Source: Aureobasidium sp. EXF-3400
Taxonomy: Eukaryota; Ascomycota; Dothideomycetes; Dothideales; Saccotheciaceae
Length of the DNA stretch: 64,000 nucleotides
NCBI GenBank assembly: GCA_024195585.1
Contig: SWBL01000144.1
Span: forward strand, 53,262-117,261
Direction: 5' to 3'
Both the position numbers and the translations under genes were made by a program. Below are positions 22,534-34,532 of the stretch, piece after piece. Below the pieces are notes generated by a model that made no database searches, was not told the DNA's origin, and saw nothing but the letters and a program-made list of their open reading frames with translations. The first letter of the stretch is position 1. The number at the start of each line of letters is the position of its first letter.

Positions 22534-24026
22534 TAGCACACTGGCAAGCTTCATGCAGTGGTCGAGCCTCTTTTTCGACGGACCCCTCGCACTCAAGCAC
22601 TTCCAAGATGTTTCCGCTGTAAATGAAACTGGCCCAGATAAAAATGAATGCGACAACGCGAACTGGCGATTTAAGTACAATTGTCACAAGCTCGCGGCAC
22701 TTCTTGGTAGAGGAGGCCTCAGTCTGAGAAGTTATCTTGCCATTAGAGGCAGAAGAAGCGGTCCGAACTGTTTTGCCGGATGACGCCTTAGTTTGAACAG
22801 GAAGCTTGTTCTTGGATGCGAAGAGACGAGTATTACGACAAATGCCAGGAGAGCTCTCGTCCTTGGTCGTAGTCTTGTCCTTCAGGGCGGAAAGAGCAGT
22901 CTTGGTCGTTTCGCTAGACGAGACTTTCGCTTGGAGTGACAGCTTGCTCTTGGAGGTCAAAACCCGAGCTTGACGTGTCTCATTAGGTGTCTCGTTGGTA
23001 GAGGACTCAGTCCGGGGAGGAAGCATGTCCATAGAGGAAGAAGAGCGGGTCCACGATGCTTTGCTGGATGAGGCTTCGGCCAGAGCGGTGACTTTGTCCT
23101 TGGAGACAAGAGAGCCAACGCGAGAGTTATTCTTTAAATTTTCTGCAGTAGCCTTCTGTGCAGCGGTGACCGACGATTTGCGACGTGAGGCTGGAAGGGA
23201 AGACTCAATGTAGCTAGATGAGGAGAGCTCATCAGAACTGTTTGCGATGGCCTCTCGTTCAGACACAGTGGCCGAGGACTTGCGACGCTTACGCTTGGAG
23301 GAGCTTTTCTTGTAACGAGCAGTGTAACCTTCATCAGTGTCTCCATCGCCAGACAGCGTCCGCTTGGTGCGATGGCCGTGTGGTTTGCTGGAGAACTTGC
23401 AAGACTGTTTAATGTCGCTGTCGGCTGAGGACTCAACAACGTCTTCATCATCAGACAGGGCATGCTTGGCGCGGCTGCGGTGAGATCTACCATTGCGCTT
23501 CGAAGACGACTTGCTGTTGCTATACTTGGAAGAAGGCTTGGTGTCGCTATCGGCTGATGCCTCAGAAGAGTCTTCAGTGTCCGATGACAGCTGCTTGCTC
23601 TGGCGGCAGTGAGGTTTGCCTTTGCGCTTGGACGATGACTTCTTGCTGCTAGTATGTGAGTGCTCCTCAGAGCCGGCGGAGTCGACACATCTGTCGGAAG
23701 TAGGAGAGGTCGAGGAATGAGACTCAAATGCGGGAGATGGTTCACGGCAACGTGCCAGCTTTTTGAAGCGTCGACCTCGAGGACGACCGGCGAATCTCTG
23801 CCCTAAGCGGCTGATCGTGTCAGTGATCATGTCTGGAGAGGGGGCGAGAATGTGTGTACTCAAGGTCAAAGTAAGCCTTGATAATCTGGCTGGTCTTTCT
23901 CGTAATATCTCGCTTGCTCAGTCCATGGTTCTTGAGGCTCCTGATTAATGCCTTCACAGCAGGATATTCGTAATGTGTTGAAGGACGCCTGTGTTTGAGC
24001 TTACGCACGATATCATGGATGTCCAT
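22526..24026 (-). CDS. Ser/Lys-rich basic nuclear-type protein, unclear 5' structure
   Basis: The main open frame (22526-23832) encodes about 435 residues dominated by Ser, Lys, Arg, Asp and Glu. Tracts such as SSKRKGKPH alternate with acidic SSDTEDSSEASADSD blocks. This is a disordered, probably phosphorylated nuclear protein of unknown role. A hydrophobic stretch near the C-terminus (VRVVAFIFIWASFIYSG) is unexpected in such a protein. The start is unsettled. Splicing a GTAAGC donor at 24004 to the acceptor at 23833-23835 gives exons 24005-24026 and 22526-23832, in frame, 442 residues. But the 172-bp intron this implies is itself an open frame from the same ATG (MDIHDIVRKLKHRR...), which would continue into the main frame if one C of a five-C run at 23840-23844 were absent. 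Confidence 0.45.
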
Positions 24027-24846
24027 GATAGGCAAGTAAGTAGAGTGAATTATGTGGACGCAACGATGCGAGAGATAGAAACAGAGAACTGGGAGTTGTA
24101 TACGCGTGTAAACAGAAGATGCTAGCGGATGATGGAGGAAAGAACAAGGCGGCTGGCGATAGCTGCCAGAGGAGATGTCAGTTTTCGCGGAGCGCACGAC
24201 TTCGGAGACAGGAGAGCGAGTGCGACGTCTGTTCTTCAACCTGTCAGAGGCAAAGTGGTCATGGGACTCATCGGTTGAATCGCCGGTCATCGGCAGGCGT
24301 ATTCTCCCATGATCTTCCACGCCTTGCACGGAGTTGAGGGCAGACTTCTGTTCAGCCGTGGTGGCTGGAGAGTTGCGACGTGCAGGTACGAGGGAGGGCT
24401 TCATGTCGTTAGCCACAGGAAGTTCGCCAGAATTTCTGCGACAGCAGGTCTAGCTCCTTCACAACCTGGAGTAGTCGGTTCGTGCCGAAGCCCAACCTGA
24501 GGCCGAGTCTGGCCTCTGGATTGTCATTCATATCTTGATCACCCTCGTCGATGGGCAAATCGGGAGAACAATCACCATCCATGCGTCATGCTATTGTTTG
24601 CTATCACTGAATGATCAGTGACACCTAGCCTCACAGCAGAAAGAAATTGGCCAATGAAGAGTCTGATATCTCCACATTCAATCCGGGCCTGATCGACTCT
24701 CTTCGCGCGAACAAGCTCCATCAACTTTGTACCTCACGGTGATTCGAGACAATCTTTCCCTCTCCGACCTCTTCAACTCTCTCCTTTCCCTACACACCAA
24801 CACGATCATCAACAAAGTCCTACAAACCATCTCAACCACCGCAAAG
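24027..24846. other. Divergent intergenic region
   Basis: About 0.8 kb between a minus-strand and a plus-strand gene, presumably promoters for both. Short frames here show no motifs. Confidence 0.5.
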
Positions 24847-25152
24847 ATGAGATTCTGGGAGACTGTTGTCCGCTTGTCTATTCGTTACCTCGGACCAGAG
24901 CCCACCGAAGAGATCTTCACCTCGATCGTCCTGTTCTGCGCCCGCATCAAGCAGATCCAGATCCAGGTCCAGATCCTTCTCGGCAGCTTTAGTCTCTTGA
25001 CCTACTTGATGATTCCATCCATCGGCAGCGTCATCATCTCCCTCACTTCATCGTCGATCAAGATGCGCATCGGCTGCCTCCTTCTCATGCTGGTCATGCT
25101 GAAGTTGGCCATCGGCGCCGAAATCGCATGGAACGGCCCTTTCTATCACTAA
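24847..25152 (+). CDS. Small membrane protein, about 101 aa, hypothetical
   Basis: The ATG at 24847 has good context (GCAAAGATGA) and opens MRFWETVVRLSIRYLG. Two hydrophobic segments follow (about 42-62 and 70-90, the second LLLMLVMLKLAIGAEIA), so it is probably a two-pass membrane protein. An upstream in-frame stretch lacks an ATG. No family is recognised. The preceding 100 bp are rich in CT and CA, as in fungal 5' leaders. Confidence 0.5.
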   Translation: MRFWETVVRLSIRYLGPEPTEEIFTSIVLFCARIKQIQIQVQILLGSFSLLTYLMIPSIGSVIISLTSSSIKMRIGCLLLMLVMLKLAIGAEIAWNGPFYH

Positions 25153-26013
25153 GATCTTTGCTTGCACTATCAACTGTTGCGTCTAAAGCCATGAAGCGTC
25201 TAAACAAGGTATGTCCTGGTATAATTCACACTGATAGGAGCCGTCACTGATGTATCATTAGCGCATGTTTGACATCCATCCATCCAACGTCGTCAAAAAC
25301 TGTCTATCTTCAGCTGAGAGGAAGGAGGAACGCGGACCTTGGAGTGTTTCAGGTGGAAATCAGGACTGAGAAGATTCGAAGGAGCGTATCGTCATCAATC
25401 GAATACTACTGTCGTTTTCTGGAAATCAACCATTTCTTTCTTCCTTGTCGTCGTCGTGAGTCATATCAAAATGCAGTAATCAGTTGAGATCTTAAGCCAT
25501 GTCCAAAGAGAGTCTTCTTGTTGCTATGCTTTCTCTGGCTCTGACAGATATTCACGACATCATGTTGCATTTCTACCGTTCTCAAAGCGCCTGACATGTC
25601 TTTTGAGAGTAACGACTCTCCTGAATTGCTTCGGGCGCTCGAATATGTGTATATCAGGCTCCCCGTTGATGGGTGAGTCTGGTCGACTCCATCTGCACCT
25701 CTGCTCCTACAACCCAGGCCGTTTAGATTCAGAATAGAATCATGGTATAGTGCTTGATTTGTGAGAGAGACAAGGTTTTCTCCCTCTCTTGAGTGCATGT
25801 CTCGGGTTTGTGACTCGCATGCCAATTATCTCAACCCTGTCTCCCTCCTTACCACAACATATACCATGGAAGTGCACAATCACAAGTAGAATCATAGTAG
25901 CTTCCGAAGAAAAACAATCAATTCCAAGCGCTGCAATAGGGGTATCTCTAATCATGACTTCATTACTGCCTTCAAGCCGCCCTTCTCTCCATCATCTTCT
26001 TCACTCGAAACAT
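25153..26013. other. Intergenic, nothing recognised
   Basis: About 0.86 kb with scattered short frames on both strands and no motif, repeat or RNA gene that I can support. Confidence 0.5.
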
Positions 26014-26641
26014 TTACTTGCCCTCAAATATAGCCTTCAGCTCAGGGAACAGCTTGCCCACTTTGGGTTTCTTCATGTTCTCCTTGACTGGGTCGAAGGG
26101 CTCAGCGAAGGTGACGCGCTTGACGGTCTTGGGGGCGCGAGCAGAGGGCTTCGAGGGGGTGGTAATCCACTCGTCGTCTTTCTGAATAGAGACACGGGGA
26201 GTGCGCTTGAGACTAGGCTTGCCAGGCAAGCGAGGAGAGCGAGGAGAGCGAGGGAGGTGAGGGAGGTTAGGGAGAGGAGAGCGAGGGAGGATGTTGACCA
26301 CTTTGGCAGCATCCTTCTTCAATGACTGCACGGTCATGGCTTGAGCTGTGTGATAGCTATTGGATTATCAGTCATCAGAGCAGACTCAAGGGAAAACTCG
26401 GGCACACTAACACGCCGTTCTCGGGTCTGTGAGAGAGGATTTCATAGCAGGTGATCTGGTGGGCGCGGGAAAGATCAGGGCTGCGAAGCAGGAGGCGGGC
26501 GACACGCTGCGACGATTCAATGTCATTGGCGGCGAGGAAGTTTGTTGCGCGGGTGATGAGGATGTTGTAGGAACTGATATGGGCCGGAGTCTCGTCGTTG
26601 CTGGTACTCGAGCGCTGTGTGGCTGTAGAAGAGGGACCCAT
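26014..26641 (-). CDS. Hypothetical basic protein, two exons, about 190 aa
   Basis: Exons 26412-26641 and 26014-26356 are joined by a 55-bp intron (donor GTTAGT, acceptor AATAG) that keeps frame. The N-terminal half (ITRATNFLAANDIESSQRVARLLLR) is predicted helical. The second half is Pro/Arg/Lys-rich with repeated SPR/LPR units (PRSPLPNLPHLPRSPRSPRL) and ends in a conserved-looking KRVTFAEPF...LFPELKAIFEGK segment. Basic Pro-rich tails of this kind occur in nuclear proteins, but I recognise no family. The start is the first ATG of the frame. Confidence 0.5.
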
Positions 26642-26964
26642 CTTGGTGGTGACGTTGTGCAAGATGGTTTGCGCGGTGGTAGTGGTAGACGGTGGAAGAG
26701 GACGCAGAGCTAGATAGAATGATGTGTACGGTCACGGACAAGTGCCGAGCAAACGGATTGGCACAAGTGAAGGCAAGTGAAAGTTTGGGAGGACGAACAA
26801 GGATGTGGTCATTTCTTTTCCAAGTGCTAAAGGGAAAAAATGCTTGATCAAGACTTATACGAAAGGAAAAGAAAACACTGATAGAGCCTTCGTTCGTCTC
26901 TCGACGCTCCCCTCCTTACAACACACCGTTGACCTGCGCACATGTGCGTCTCTGGCCGCTACAT
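26642..26964. other. Intergenic, nothing recognised
   Basis: About 320 bp between two minus-strand genes, containing the 3' end region of the polygalacturonase gene. No further feature is seen. Confidence 0.5.
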
Positions 26965-28308
26965 CTAGCACGAAGCACCACCACTGGGGATGTTCGAGCA
27001 AGCAGTGGACTTCTTGCCACCAGTGATGGAGTTACCGCTCCAAGTCCAGTTGGAGCAGGAGCCCTTACCGCAGAGAATGTAGATGTCGGTGGCAGAGCTG
27101 GCGACGGTTCCAGTGTTCTTTGTCATGGTGAGTCCAGTAATGGGCACGCCAGTGGTAGGGGTGCCTAGTATCTAAATTAGCGATACACCAATCAAGTCAT
27201 GACATCTCAAGGTACTTACCGGTAGGGCTGCCGTTCTCGTAGTCTTGCTCGATGACGATACCGTACTTTTTAATGCCGGAGAGGGTGTTGCCGCTGTATG
27301 TGACACCAGAAACGGCACCAGTGGCGCCAGAGACAGTCTTAATACGGATACCGTTGTCGCTGTTGATGACCTTGTTGTTGGTGAAGTGAACGTTGCTGAC
27401 AGTGTTGTCGTCACGGCCGCCAACGGAGCCGACGGAAAGACCGTGACCGCCAGTGCAGGAGCCGCCGGAGAAGGTGATATCAGCTACACACAGTTGTTAG
27501 TGGCGCCTTCTAAAGAAGAAAGAGAAAGCCAGATACTTACTGCCAGAGTTGATGGCAACACAATCATCCTGGTTGTGAACGACAGCGTTGGTGATGGTAA
27601 CACCGGTCGAGCTTCCGATATCGAAGGCATCTGGATCGTGTCAGAAAACTGTTCCCGACTATGTTAAGGATGAACGGTGAGGCGTACCGGTGTTGTGGCC
27701 GAGGCTGTCTCCGGCAGCGCCGTCGATGGTGATGCTGTCCATGGTCAAGGTCTTGGCTCCATTGATAGAGAAGGTCTGAACAGGAGAGTTCTTGATGGTG
27801 AGTCCGTTGCTAAAATTTGGTTAGCAGCTGTTTTTTTCTGACAAATTTGTGTTGCAAAGTGTTCTTACATGGACGAAGTGGTCAAACTGTGAGCGTAGAA
27901 GAACTTTGGCTTAGTCTTGCCGCCGTTTGAGCCCTTACCATCCCACCAGCGAGCACCGTCGCCATCGAGGACGCTGCCAGAGGCTCCAGTAACGGTAATG
28001 GAAGTACCGGAGACACTGACAAGAGGACCAGCCCACTCCTTGTAGCCGAAGGTAGTGGTTCCCTGGAAGATGACGTGGGTACCGGTCTTCAAACCAGTCA
28101 GGTCAAGAGTGGTACCGGCAGGAACAGCGACGCTGTTGAGGATAATAGTGGCGCAGGCAGCCTTGGACTGAGTGGCAGATGCAGCACCGCTGGCACCGCT
28201 GAAGGTGCAGGTGGTGGCGCGCTTGTCAATAGGTGATGCTGCGGGAGCAGCAGAGACCATGGCGGCACCGCCAATGGCAGCGGCTGCGACGAGAGAAGAG
28301 AAGTGCAT
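26965..28308 (-). CDS. Secreted endopolygalacturonase (GH28), five exons
   Basis: Exons 27869-28308, 27688-27809, 27541-27630, 27220-27483 and 26965-27164 give about 371 residues in frame. A signal peptide (residues 1-20) and a dibasic Kex2 site (PIDKR) precede the mature enzyme. All four GH28 motifs are present: HNTDAFD (catalytic Asp), [10 protein letters not shown] (the Asp pair), [11 protein letters not shown] (active-site His) and RIKT (substrate Arg/Lys). The enzyme hydrolyses alpha-1,4 bonds in homogalacturonan of plant cell walls outside the cell, so the fungus is likely plant-associated or a decomposer of plant tissue. Cysteines near the C-terminus ([22 protein letters not shown]) match the family's disulfides. 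The endo mode is inferred from length and motif context. Confidence 0.95.
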
Positions 28309-29902
28309 GGTGAACGATCGTAGTAGTTGGATAGTGAGAATTCGGTGTTGAGAAATGAAAAATTGTTGAGTACTTCAAGACCGGCTTGAGGAAGATATGT
28401 GTTGCTTGATCTGGACGAGTTCTGGAGGTCACCTCGATACTTATACCTCCTACTTTACGCACGAATTGCTTGCCCTATACCATGTCGTTTCGCCAACAGT
28501 GATTCTGCCCTGTCGTGTCATTTCGCTCGCTGTCGAGGCTCGCGACCTCGTCAGCTCTGTAAAGCCGTCACCATAGCGCGGAAGGCTATAGATGACTTGA
28601 ATGATTTTTCCGTCCAATGGGAAAGACGGCAGTTCGGCCTAGACTGTTTGAAGCAATATAGCGATGTGATCTCCTCTGTAGAAGGCCCTTTTCTTCGGTA
28701 GGAACTGTCAAGGTTTCTGGACGGCGGATGATGGTGAAACAAAGAGGGGGCAACGACGAGTCCGAGACTTGCCTCGAAGGCATACAGCCGAAGCCATTTG
28801 GTGCACGGTGCGTCAAACAATGTGGGGGAAAACGTCCGGGGAGTGGACAAATTAATTTGCACCACGCGGGACCACTCTGTCAATGCATACGCCAATCACA
28901 CCAAGCCTCGCTAAGCATGTCAGACAAGCATGTCAAGTGGAGTGCATGGAGCTCAGAGCCCTGACTTAGTCGTCTCGTGTTTGCGGTATAGTGAGACGCC
29001 TATTGTGGAGATGAGGCGTGCGTGGCATCGAGAGCCTCAGTGGCTGGGGACGCATCACAAATCTGTAACCGCCCATTGATCTTGTCCTGAACAATCTGGA
29101 GCAAAGACCTCAGGGCTTTGCGAATCGGTCCTGTTGACTTTTCGAGCCCTGGACCTGTGCTTCGCTTGGAGAGCGGGAGGATGAAGAAGCATCAAAGGCG
29201 GCGGCATATGAAGCCGTTTCCGTCCTTGTGATCGCCTGCCGATCATGTGGTGCACCCTAACGTCTAAGGCCGTATACTGGACTTTCAATGGCGTACTCCG
29301 TATCCTTCTGAGAAAGCGAAGGGTGTACTCGTTTGGCGAGGGAACTACCATTTTCCACGAGTCGGAGAATGGCCTGCCTAGTTCGACTAAAACCTCGAAG
29401 TCTATCTGCGAGAGTTGTAGATCCATGAACTCTCTTTGCAGCATGGAGAGGAATTTAGGAGCTATCCAAATACAAAGTCAAGTTCAGATCAGAGAAGTGT
29501 CCAGAGAGAGTCGACGAAACAATGGCTCTCGGTGGATACTACTCCCCATATCGAAAGTACTGTGCATTGAGATAGATTTACGTGCGTGCTACAGGAGATG
29601 TCGCTACTGTCTGACCCTCCGAGATCCAAGGCATGTTTGATAGCGTACTATAAAAATGCAAGGTACTCTCCAAGTCACGGGTCGCACCACAGAGAAGCTT
29701 GACTGCAACCACTTGTTAACGGGCTTTCAATGGACACTAGCGCATTTCACAAAGCATCTTGCATTTTTATAGGTGGATATTTCGACAGGAGACGAGTTGG
29801 GACGAGGTAACAATGCTTCATTTCCATTTCACCGAGGAGCTACTATACATGATTTGTGCAGTTCTGCCGCACCCGAACGCACCTTCCCAACCTTGGGAGC
29901 GC
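28309..29902. other. Gene-poor intergenic stretch
   Basis: About 1.6 kb upstream of the polygalacturonase gene. It contains that gene's promoter; only short motif-less frames are seen otherwise. Confidence 0.5.
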
Positions 29903-30507
29903 CTAGTAGTGAGCGAACAAGAGATAGTGAGTGAAGCTCAGGAGGACCAAACTGAAGGTCAACCAATTGCCAGTGACCAAGCGCTCGCCACCGTTCAGAC
30001 CCCACATCTGCGCAATCTGCTGTTCAGTAGAGATTTGAGAGCTCGTGGTTGTGACGAGAGGAGTCGTAGCCGAGACAACCACCGAGGTAGTAGTGATTGT
30101 AGTACCAATGTGCTTGGTACTGGTCGAAGTGACCTCCTCGAAGTCGGTCGAGACGGCAGTCAAGACGGCAGTGGCAGTAGAAGTGACGACCACGCCATCG
30201 ACTTCAGTGGTGAGGATGGTGGAGGTGAGTTCGATTGTCTGGACATATACGCTCTTCAGCTCGACGGAAGGAGCGGAATCGGAGACGGCGGCGGAAGAAT
30301 CGAAGGCGGGCAGAGTAGCGATGTTGACCGAGGTGGTCACAGTGTGGAAGACCGTCTTGGTGACGGTAGCAGTGGTGGTAGATAGGGTGGCGTTATTGGC
30401 ACAGACTAGTGCTGTCAGTAGGTGCCTAACCCCGATTGATAGATCTTTGAATTACCTGTGCCGAACAGAGCAGCCAGAACAAAGGCGAGAACGGCGAAGA
30501 GCTTCAT
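29903..30507 (-). CDS. Small Thr/Ser/Val-rich GPI-type cell-surface protein
   Basis: Exons 30456-30507 and 29903-30411 (44-bp intron, donor GTAATT, acceptor GACAG) give about 186 residues. The first exon encodes most of a signal peptide (MKLFAVLAFVLAALFG). The mature part is almost only Thr, Ser, Val and Ala (TTITTTSVVVSATTPLV), typical of O-mannosylated wall proteins. The last 20 residues are hydrophobic (LTFSLVLLSFTHYLLFAHY) after GGERLVTGN, which fits a GPI attachment signal. It probably resides on the plasma membrane or wall. No enzymatic motif is present and no named family is recognised. Confidence 0.65.
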
Positions 30508-32214
30508 TTTGGTCTGCGCTTGATACGTATGCTTGTAGACGAAAAGGAGGATGTTTTGATGGTTGTGAGAGGATGGTTAGAGTTGCAGTAGTTTGAGGGT
30601 GGAGGCAAGTTGGTGGTTGATGTTCAAGTAAGATGGATGTATGATCAAGCCGCAGACGAGGAGTGAAGCCAACACCATCACTTTTCGCAGCGTCAGACTT
30701 GATCGGGTTCGAGGAGAGCAGCGGTGGAGTTGATTCCAGAAAGGCTCGGGTCAATCAAAGCTTGCTCTTCAAGCACCATGCCCAGCAGGCTGACCTGTAG
30801 TACCCGCCATACCGCTCTCCTTTCTTGACAAACTCGATTGCCGACGAGACACTCAGCTAGCACGCGCTCGAAAGACGTCGAGCAATGCAGAGAGTCTGGT
30901 GCAGGCTCTGCGATATCTGCATGACAACACGATCACCCGACCTGCCACGACCAAGCACGTCTTCTTCAGAGCAAAGCAAGTGGCCTGATGACTCAAGAAG
31001 ACTTCAATGACATTTTAACAGCACCAACCGAGACTTATGATTGCACATGTCGTCGAGACGCATCAGCCAGGACGTATTGGCACACTCACGACCGAGTAAG
31101 CGAACTGTCAGGTAAGGCCTTGCTGGAAACAGCATACCATCACGTCAACATCACGTCAACAAGAACATTATCTGTTGCTTTTCTGAACCATTGAATACCA
31201 CGACACTGGCTAGTCGACCTCGGACGCTGTGGATAAGAGTAGATCATGGCTCAGTCGTGGTCCATCGCAAGCTTTCTTCCTAAATACATCCAGTTGAGAT
31301 GCACGCTCACGGAGAGACGACTTCTTCCAGGGACAGCCTAGGGTCTTCGAGATGCATTGTGCCAGGCGTCATGAAACGAGAGAGTGATCAAGAACAGCGG
31401 CCAGCAGAGGGCACGGATATGTCAGCTCGCTGACTCGCTGTCAAGAGTTCGATGTTTGGCGTGCCATTGTTGACATTCTTAGGATGCATCCGACGTGAAG
31501 GACGACCACCTCAGGGCCGTGTCAGAACTCCGCTCCGCCAGTTGCAAGCCTCGAAAATATTCTCGACATTGCGACACACCTCTCTCACTCAAACAATTGA
31601 CCACAGAATGCGACGCACTTAGACGAGCGAAAAATGTTGGGAACAACTCTGAGAGATATCTCGAGGTTCCGTGTTCGAAAAAATAGGATGGCGAGAGCAG
31701 GACAGGAAGTCGCGTTGGAATGAGGCGTCACCACCGTCTCTTGCTTGACCGCCCGGCAGTGCCGAAACATCCAACGACGCGACCCTTCCTAAGTCACGTT
31801 ATGAACATCAACATCAAAAGACCAATAAGAAAGCAGAAATACGTAAGAGGACCACCTTCGACGATGCGACCAGAGGATTTGCATGGGGAACTACCATCAA
31901 GGTGCTGTGGAGCAGGCCCTCCTTCCTCAACCGTTGCCTCGCGCAGAAACAGCGGCGCACGCGGCAAGTCGTCGAGTTGAGCGTGTTGCTGACCATTCAT
32001 CTTGTTCCTTATGTTCAATTCATTCAACTCCTAGCCTGTTAACCCATGTGCACAGACGCCATGCCAACCATCAAGGTGAAGATCCCAGCTCGACTTCGGT
32101 CCAGAATGGAGGTAAGTGGCCAATCGCGGGCTAGTAGAAATCATCAAGGTGGCTGTCAGAGACACCCCAAAGGTCAGCATTTATAGCAGCCGATACTCGT
32201 GATCCTTCACGATC
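30508..32214. other. Gene-poor divergent intergenic stretch
   Basis: About 1.7 kb. The ends must hold the promoters of the surface protein and the CobW gene. I see no supportable gene, although an ATG at 32060 runs into a GTAAGT donor near 32111. Confidence 0.45.
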
Positions 32215-34274
32215 ATGGCTCCCAAACGCAAGCAAAACTCGCAGCAGGTATCCTCGAAGAAGAAGGTCAAGCACGCAAAAATGGCACAACAAGGCAAAGA
32301 AACATCTCCCTTCAAGACTCTTCCCATCACGCTACTGTCAGGGTTTTTGGTAAGTTCCAAGTTTCAATCTTATAAAAGCAAGACCATCTGACTCTAGCAG
32401 GGCAGCGGCAAAACGACACTTCTCAGCTACATCCTCAACTCGAAAGATCATGGGCTGAAGATCGCGACGATCGTCAACGACATGGCCGCTGTCAATGTGG
32501 ACCAAGGTGTCATCGTAGCAGATGGCAAGAAGAAAGGGCGAGAGGCGGAGAAGATGATCGCTATGCAAAACGGATGTATTTGTTGCACGCTCCGTGGCGA
32601 CTTCGTTATCGAGCTGGCGAAGAAGGCCAAAGCCGGTGAATATGACTATGTGCTCATCGAGAGCACCGGTATCAGCGAACCCCAACAGGTAGCCGAGAGC
32701 TTCACCACCGACTTCACTGAGGCGATGATGGGAGCCGATGGAGCTCTTGACCAGTTCGACGAGGAAGAGAAAAAGGTCTTTAACGAGATGTGAGTATTGC
32801 ATGTGATTCTCCAGCCACGCTCCTATTCTGACAAAGTTACAAGAGCGCAGAACGGTGGCTTGAATAAGGTCGCCAAGCTCGATACCACAGTCACAGTTGT
32901 CGATGGTTTCAGATTCTTTGAGGAGTTTGAGACTATCCAGCTTCTACACGAACGCTTCCAGTCAGAGATGGAGACGCCAGAGGACCAACGGACCGTGAGT
33001 GATCTGATGATCGATCAAATTGAATTCGCCGACGTGATCATTATAAACAAGGTAAGTGACGGCTCAAGTAAGCAGACTGGCATATCGTTAACCCCTCTCA
33101 GATCGACATGATCAACGACGATGTACTTGCTCGCATTCGCGGTCTGCTCAAGACAATGAACCCCGGAGCCAAGGTCATCGAAACCAGCCTCCGAGTCTCG
33201 AAACAATCCGAAAATCCTTTTGGTGTGAAGCCGCTAGACGTCAAAGAAATCATCGCGACCGGTATGTACACCGAAGAGACGTCGATCAAGAGCTCCGGTT
33301 GGTTAAAGAGCATCAATGAGATGTCCATGATCGACAATCATGGTCGCACGGTCATGGCGCCCAAGCCCGAGACTGTCGAGTGAGTGGTCACATTGGCGCT
33401 GAACGATACAAAGATTCGCTAACATCACTTCAGATATGGTATCAACAGCTTTGTCTACCGAGCAAGGCGCCCATTTTCGCCTGGCCGCCTGTACGAGCTT
33501 GTCCATGACAAATTCGTTATTCTGGAACCTCAGGAAGAAGACGAAGAACAGGAAGAAGACGCGACTGATGAAGTGGATGAAGAAGAGCAAGAAGAATCGG
33601 GCAGCGAACCCGAAAGTGATGAGAACGGAAGCCAAGAATCCTTTCACGGCAAGACAGCACACTCCGACTCTGGCGCGCACTCGTCGGACTCTTCAAGCCT
33701 CAAGTCGGCCTCCGAGACCGACGCCACCTCTGTTGACTCAGACGATCAGGAAGCGCTCGACACTAAGTACCCAGATCTCGATCTACCAACACGCTTGGCC
33801 AACAAGAAAGCCCATCCCGTTTTCAAACCTCTCCTCCGTTCCAAAGGTTTCATCTGGCTAGCTACCCGCCCCTTTGTCAGTGGTGACTGGTCGCAAGCTG
33901 GAGCGATGCTGACCGTGTCTGGTGGGCTCAACTGGTTTGCTGTGGTACCAGAAGAGCAATGGCCTTCACCCAGCCAAGATGTCACTGATCTGATCAAGAA
34001 AGACTTCGAGGGCGAGTGGGGTGATCGTCGACAGGAGATTGTATTTATCGGCGAGGGCATCGATGTCAATGCTATCACAGAACTGTTTGATGGTTGTCTA
34101 CTAGATGATGCAGAGATGAAGAAGTGGGAAAGGATTATGAAGAGGAAGAAGTTGACGAATGAGCAGAGAGAGGACCTCTTGTGCAGAACATTTGAAGATG
34201 GTTGGGAAGAGTGGAACAACCCACTTGACGAGGAAGAAGCTGACGGTCACAATCACGCTGGACACCACCATTAA
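32215..34274 (+). CDS. CobW/ZNG1-type zinc-handling GTPase
   Basis: Exons 32215-32349, 32401-32789, 32844-33051, 33102-33379 and 33434-34274 keep frame and give about 616 residues. A Lys-rich N-terminus precedes the P-loop GFLGSGKTT, which is split by intron 1. The metal-binding CxCC motif (GCICCTL) lies near residues 104-107, and ESTGISEP and IIINKID are the other G-domain motifs. The CobW C-terminal domain ends in an acidic tail closing with HNHAGHHH. Eukaryotic relatives (ZNG1) deliver zinc to client proteins such as methionine aminopeptidase using GTP; that role is assumed here. An unusual acidic Ser/Glu/Asp insertion of about 80 residues (about 370-450) splits the C-terminal part. Intron 2 ends in AAG. 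Confidence 0.88.
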
Positions 34275-34532
34275 GAGTATCAGATAGAAGATCCAGCTTG
34301 CTTACATTAACAGCATTGTTCCTACGTGTGCAGACAAAAATAGCATAGTTTTTACACTTGGAGACGTGAAGATGGAAATAACTATTAGGTTATTCCCGTC
34401 AGAATCCTTCAGAAGAGCCGACTTCCGAGACGGCATCCAAGTTTACATCATGGTTCTATATGAGGGACATCGTTTCCACGGACTTGTTGCTCAGTCTCTT
34501 TCGCGACATACCTCGAGACATCTATCGAAAAC

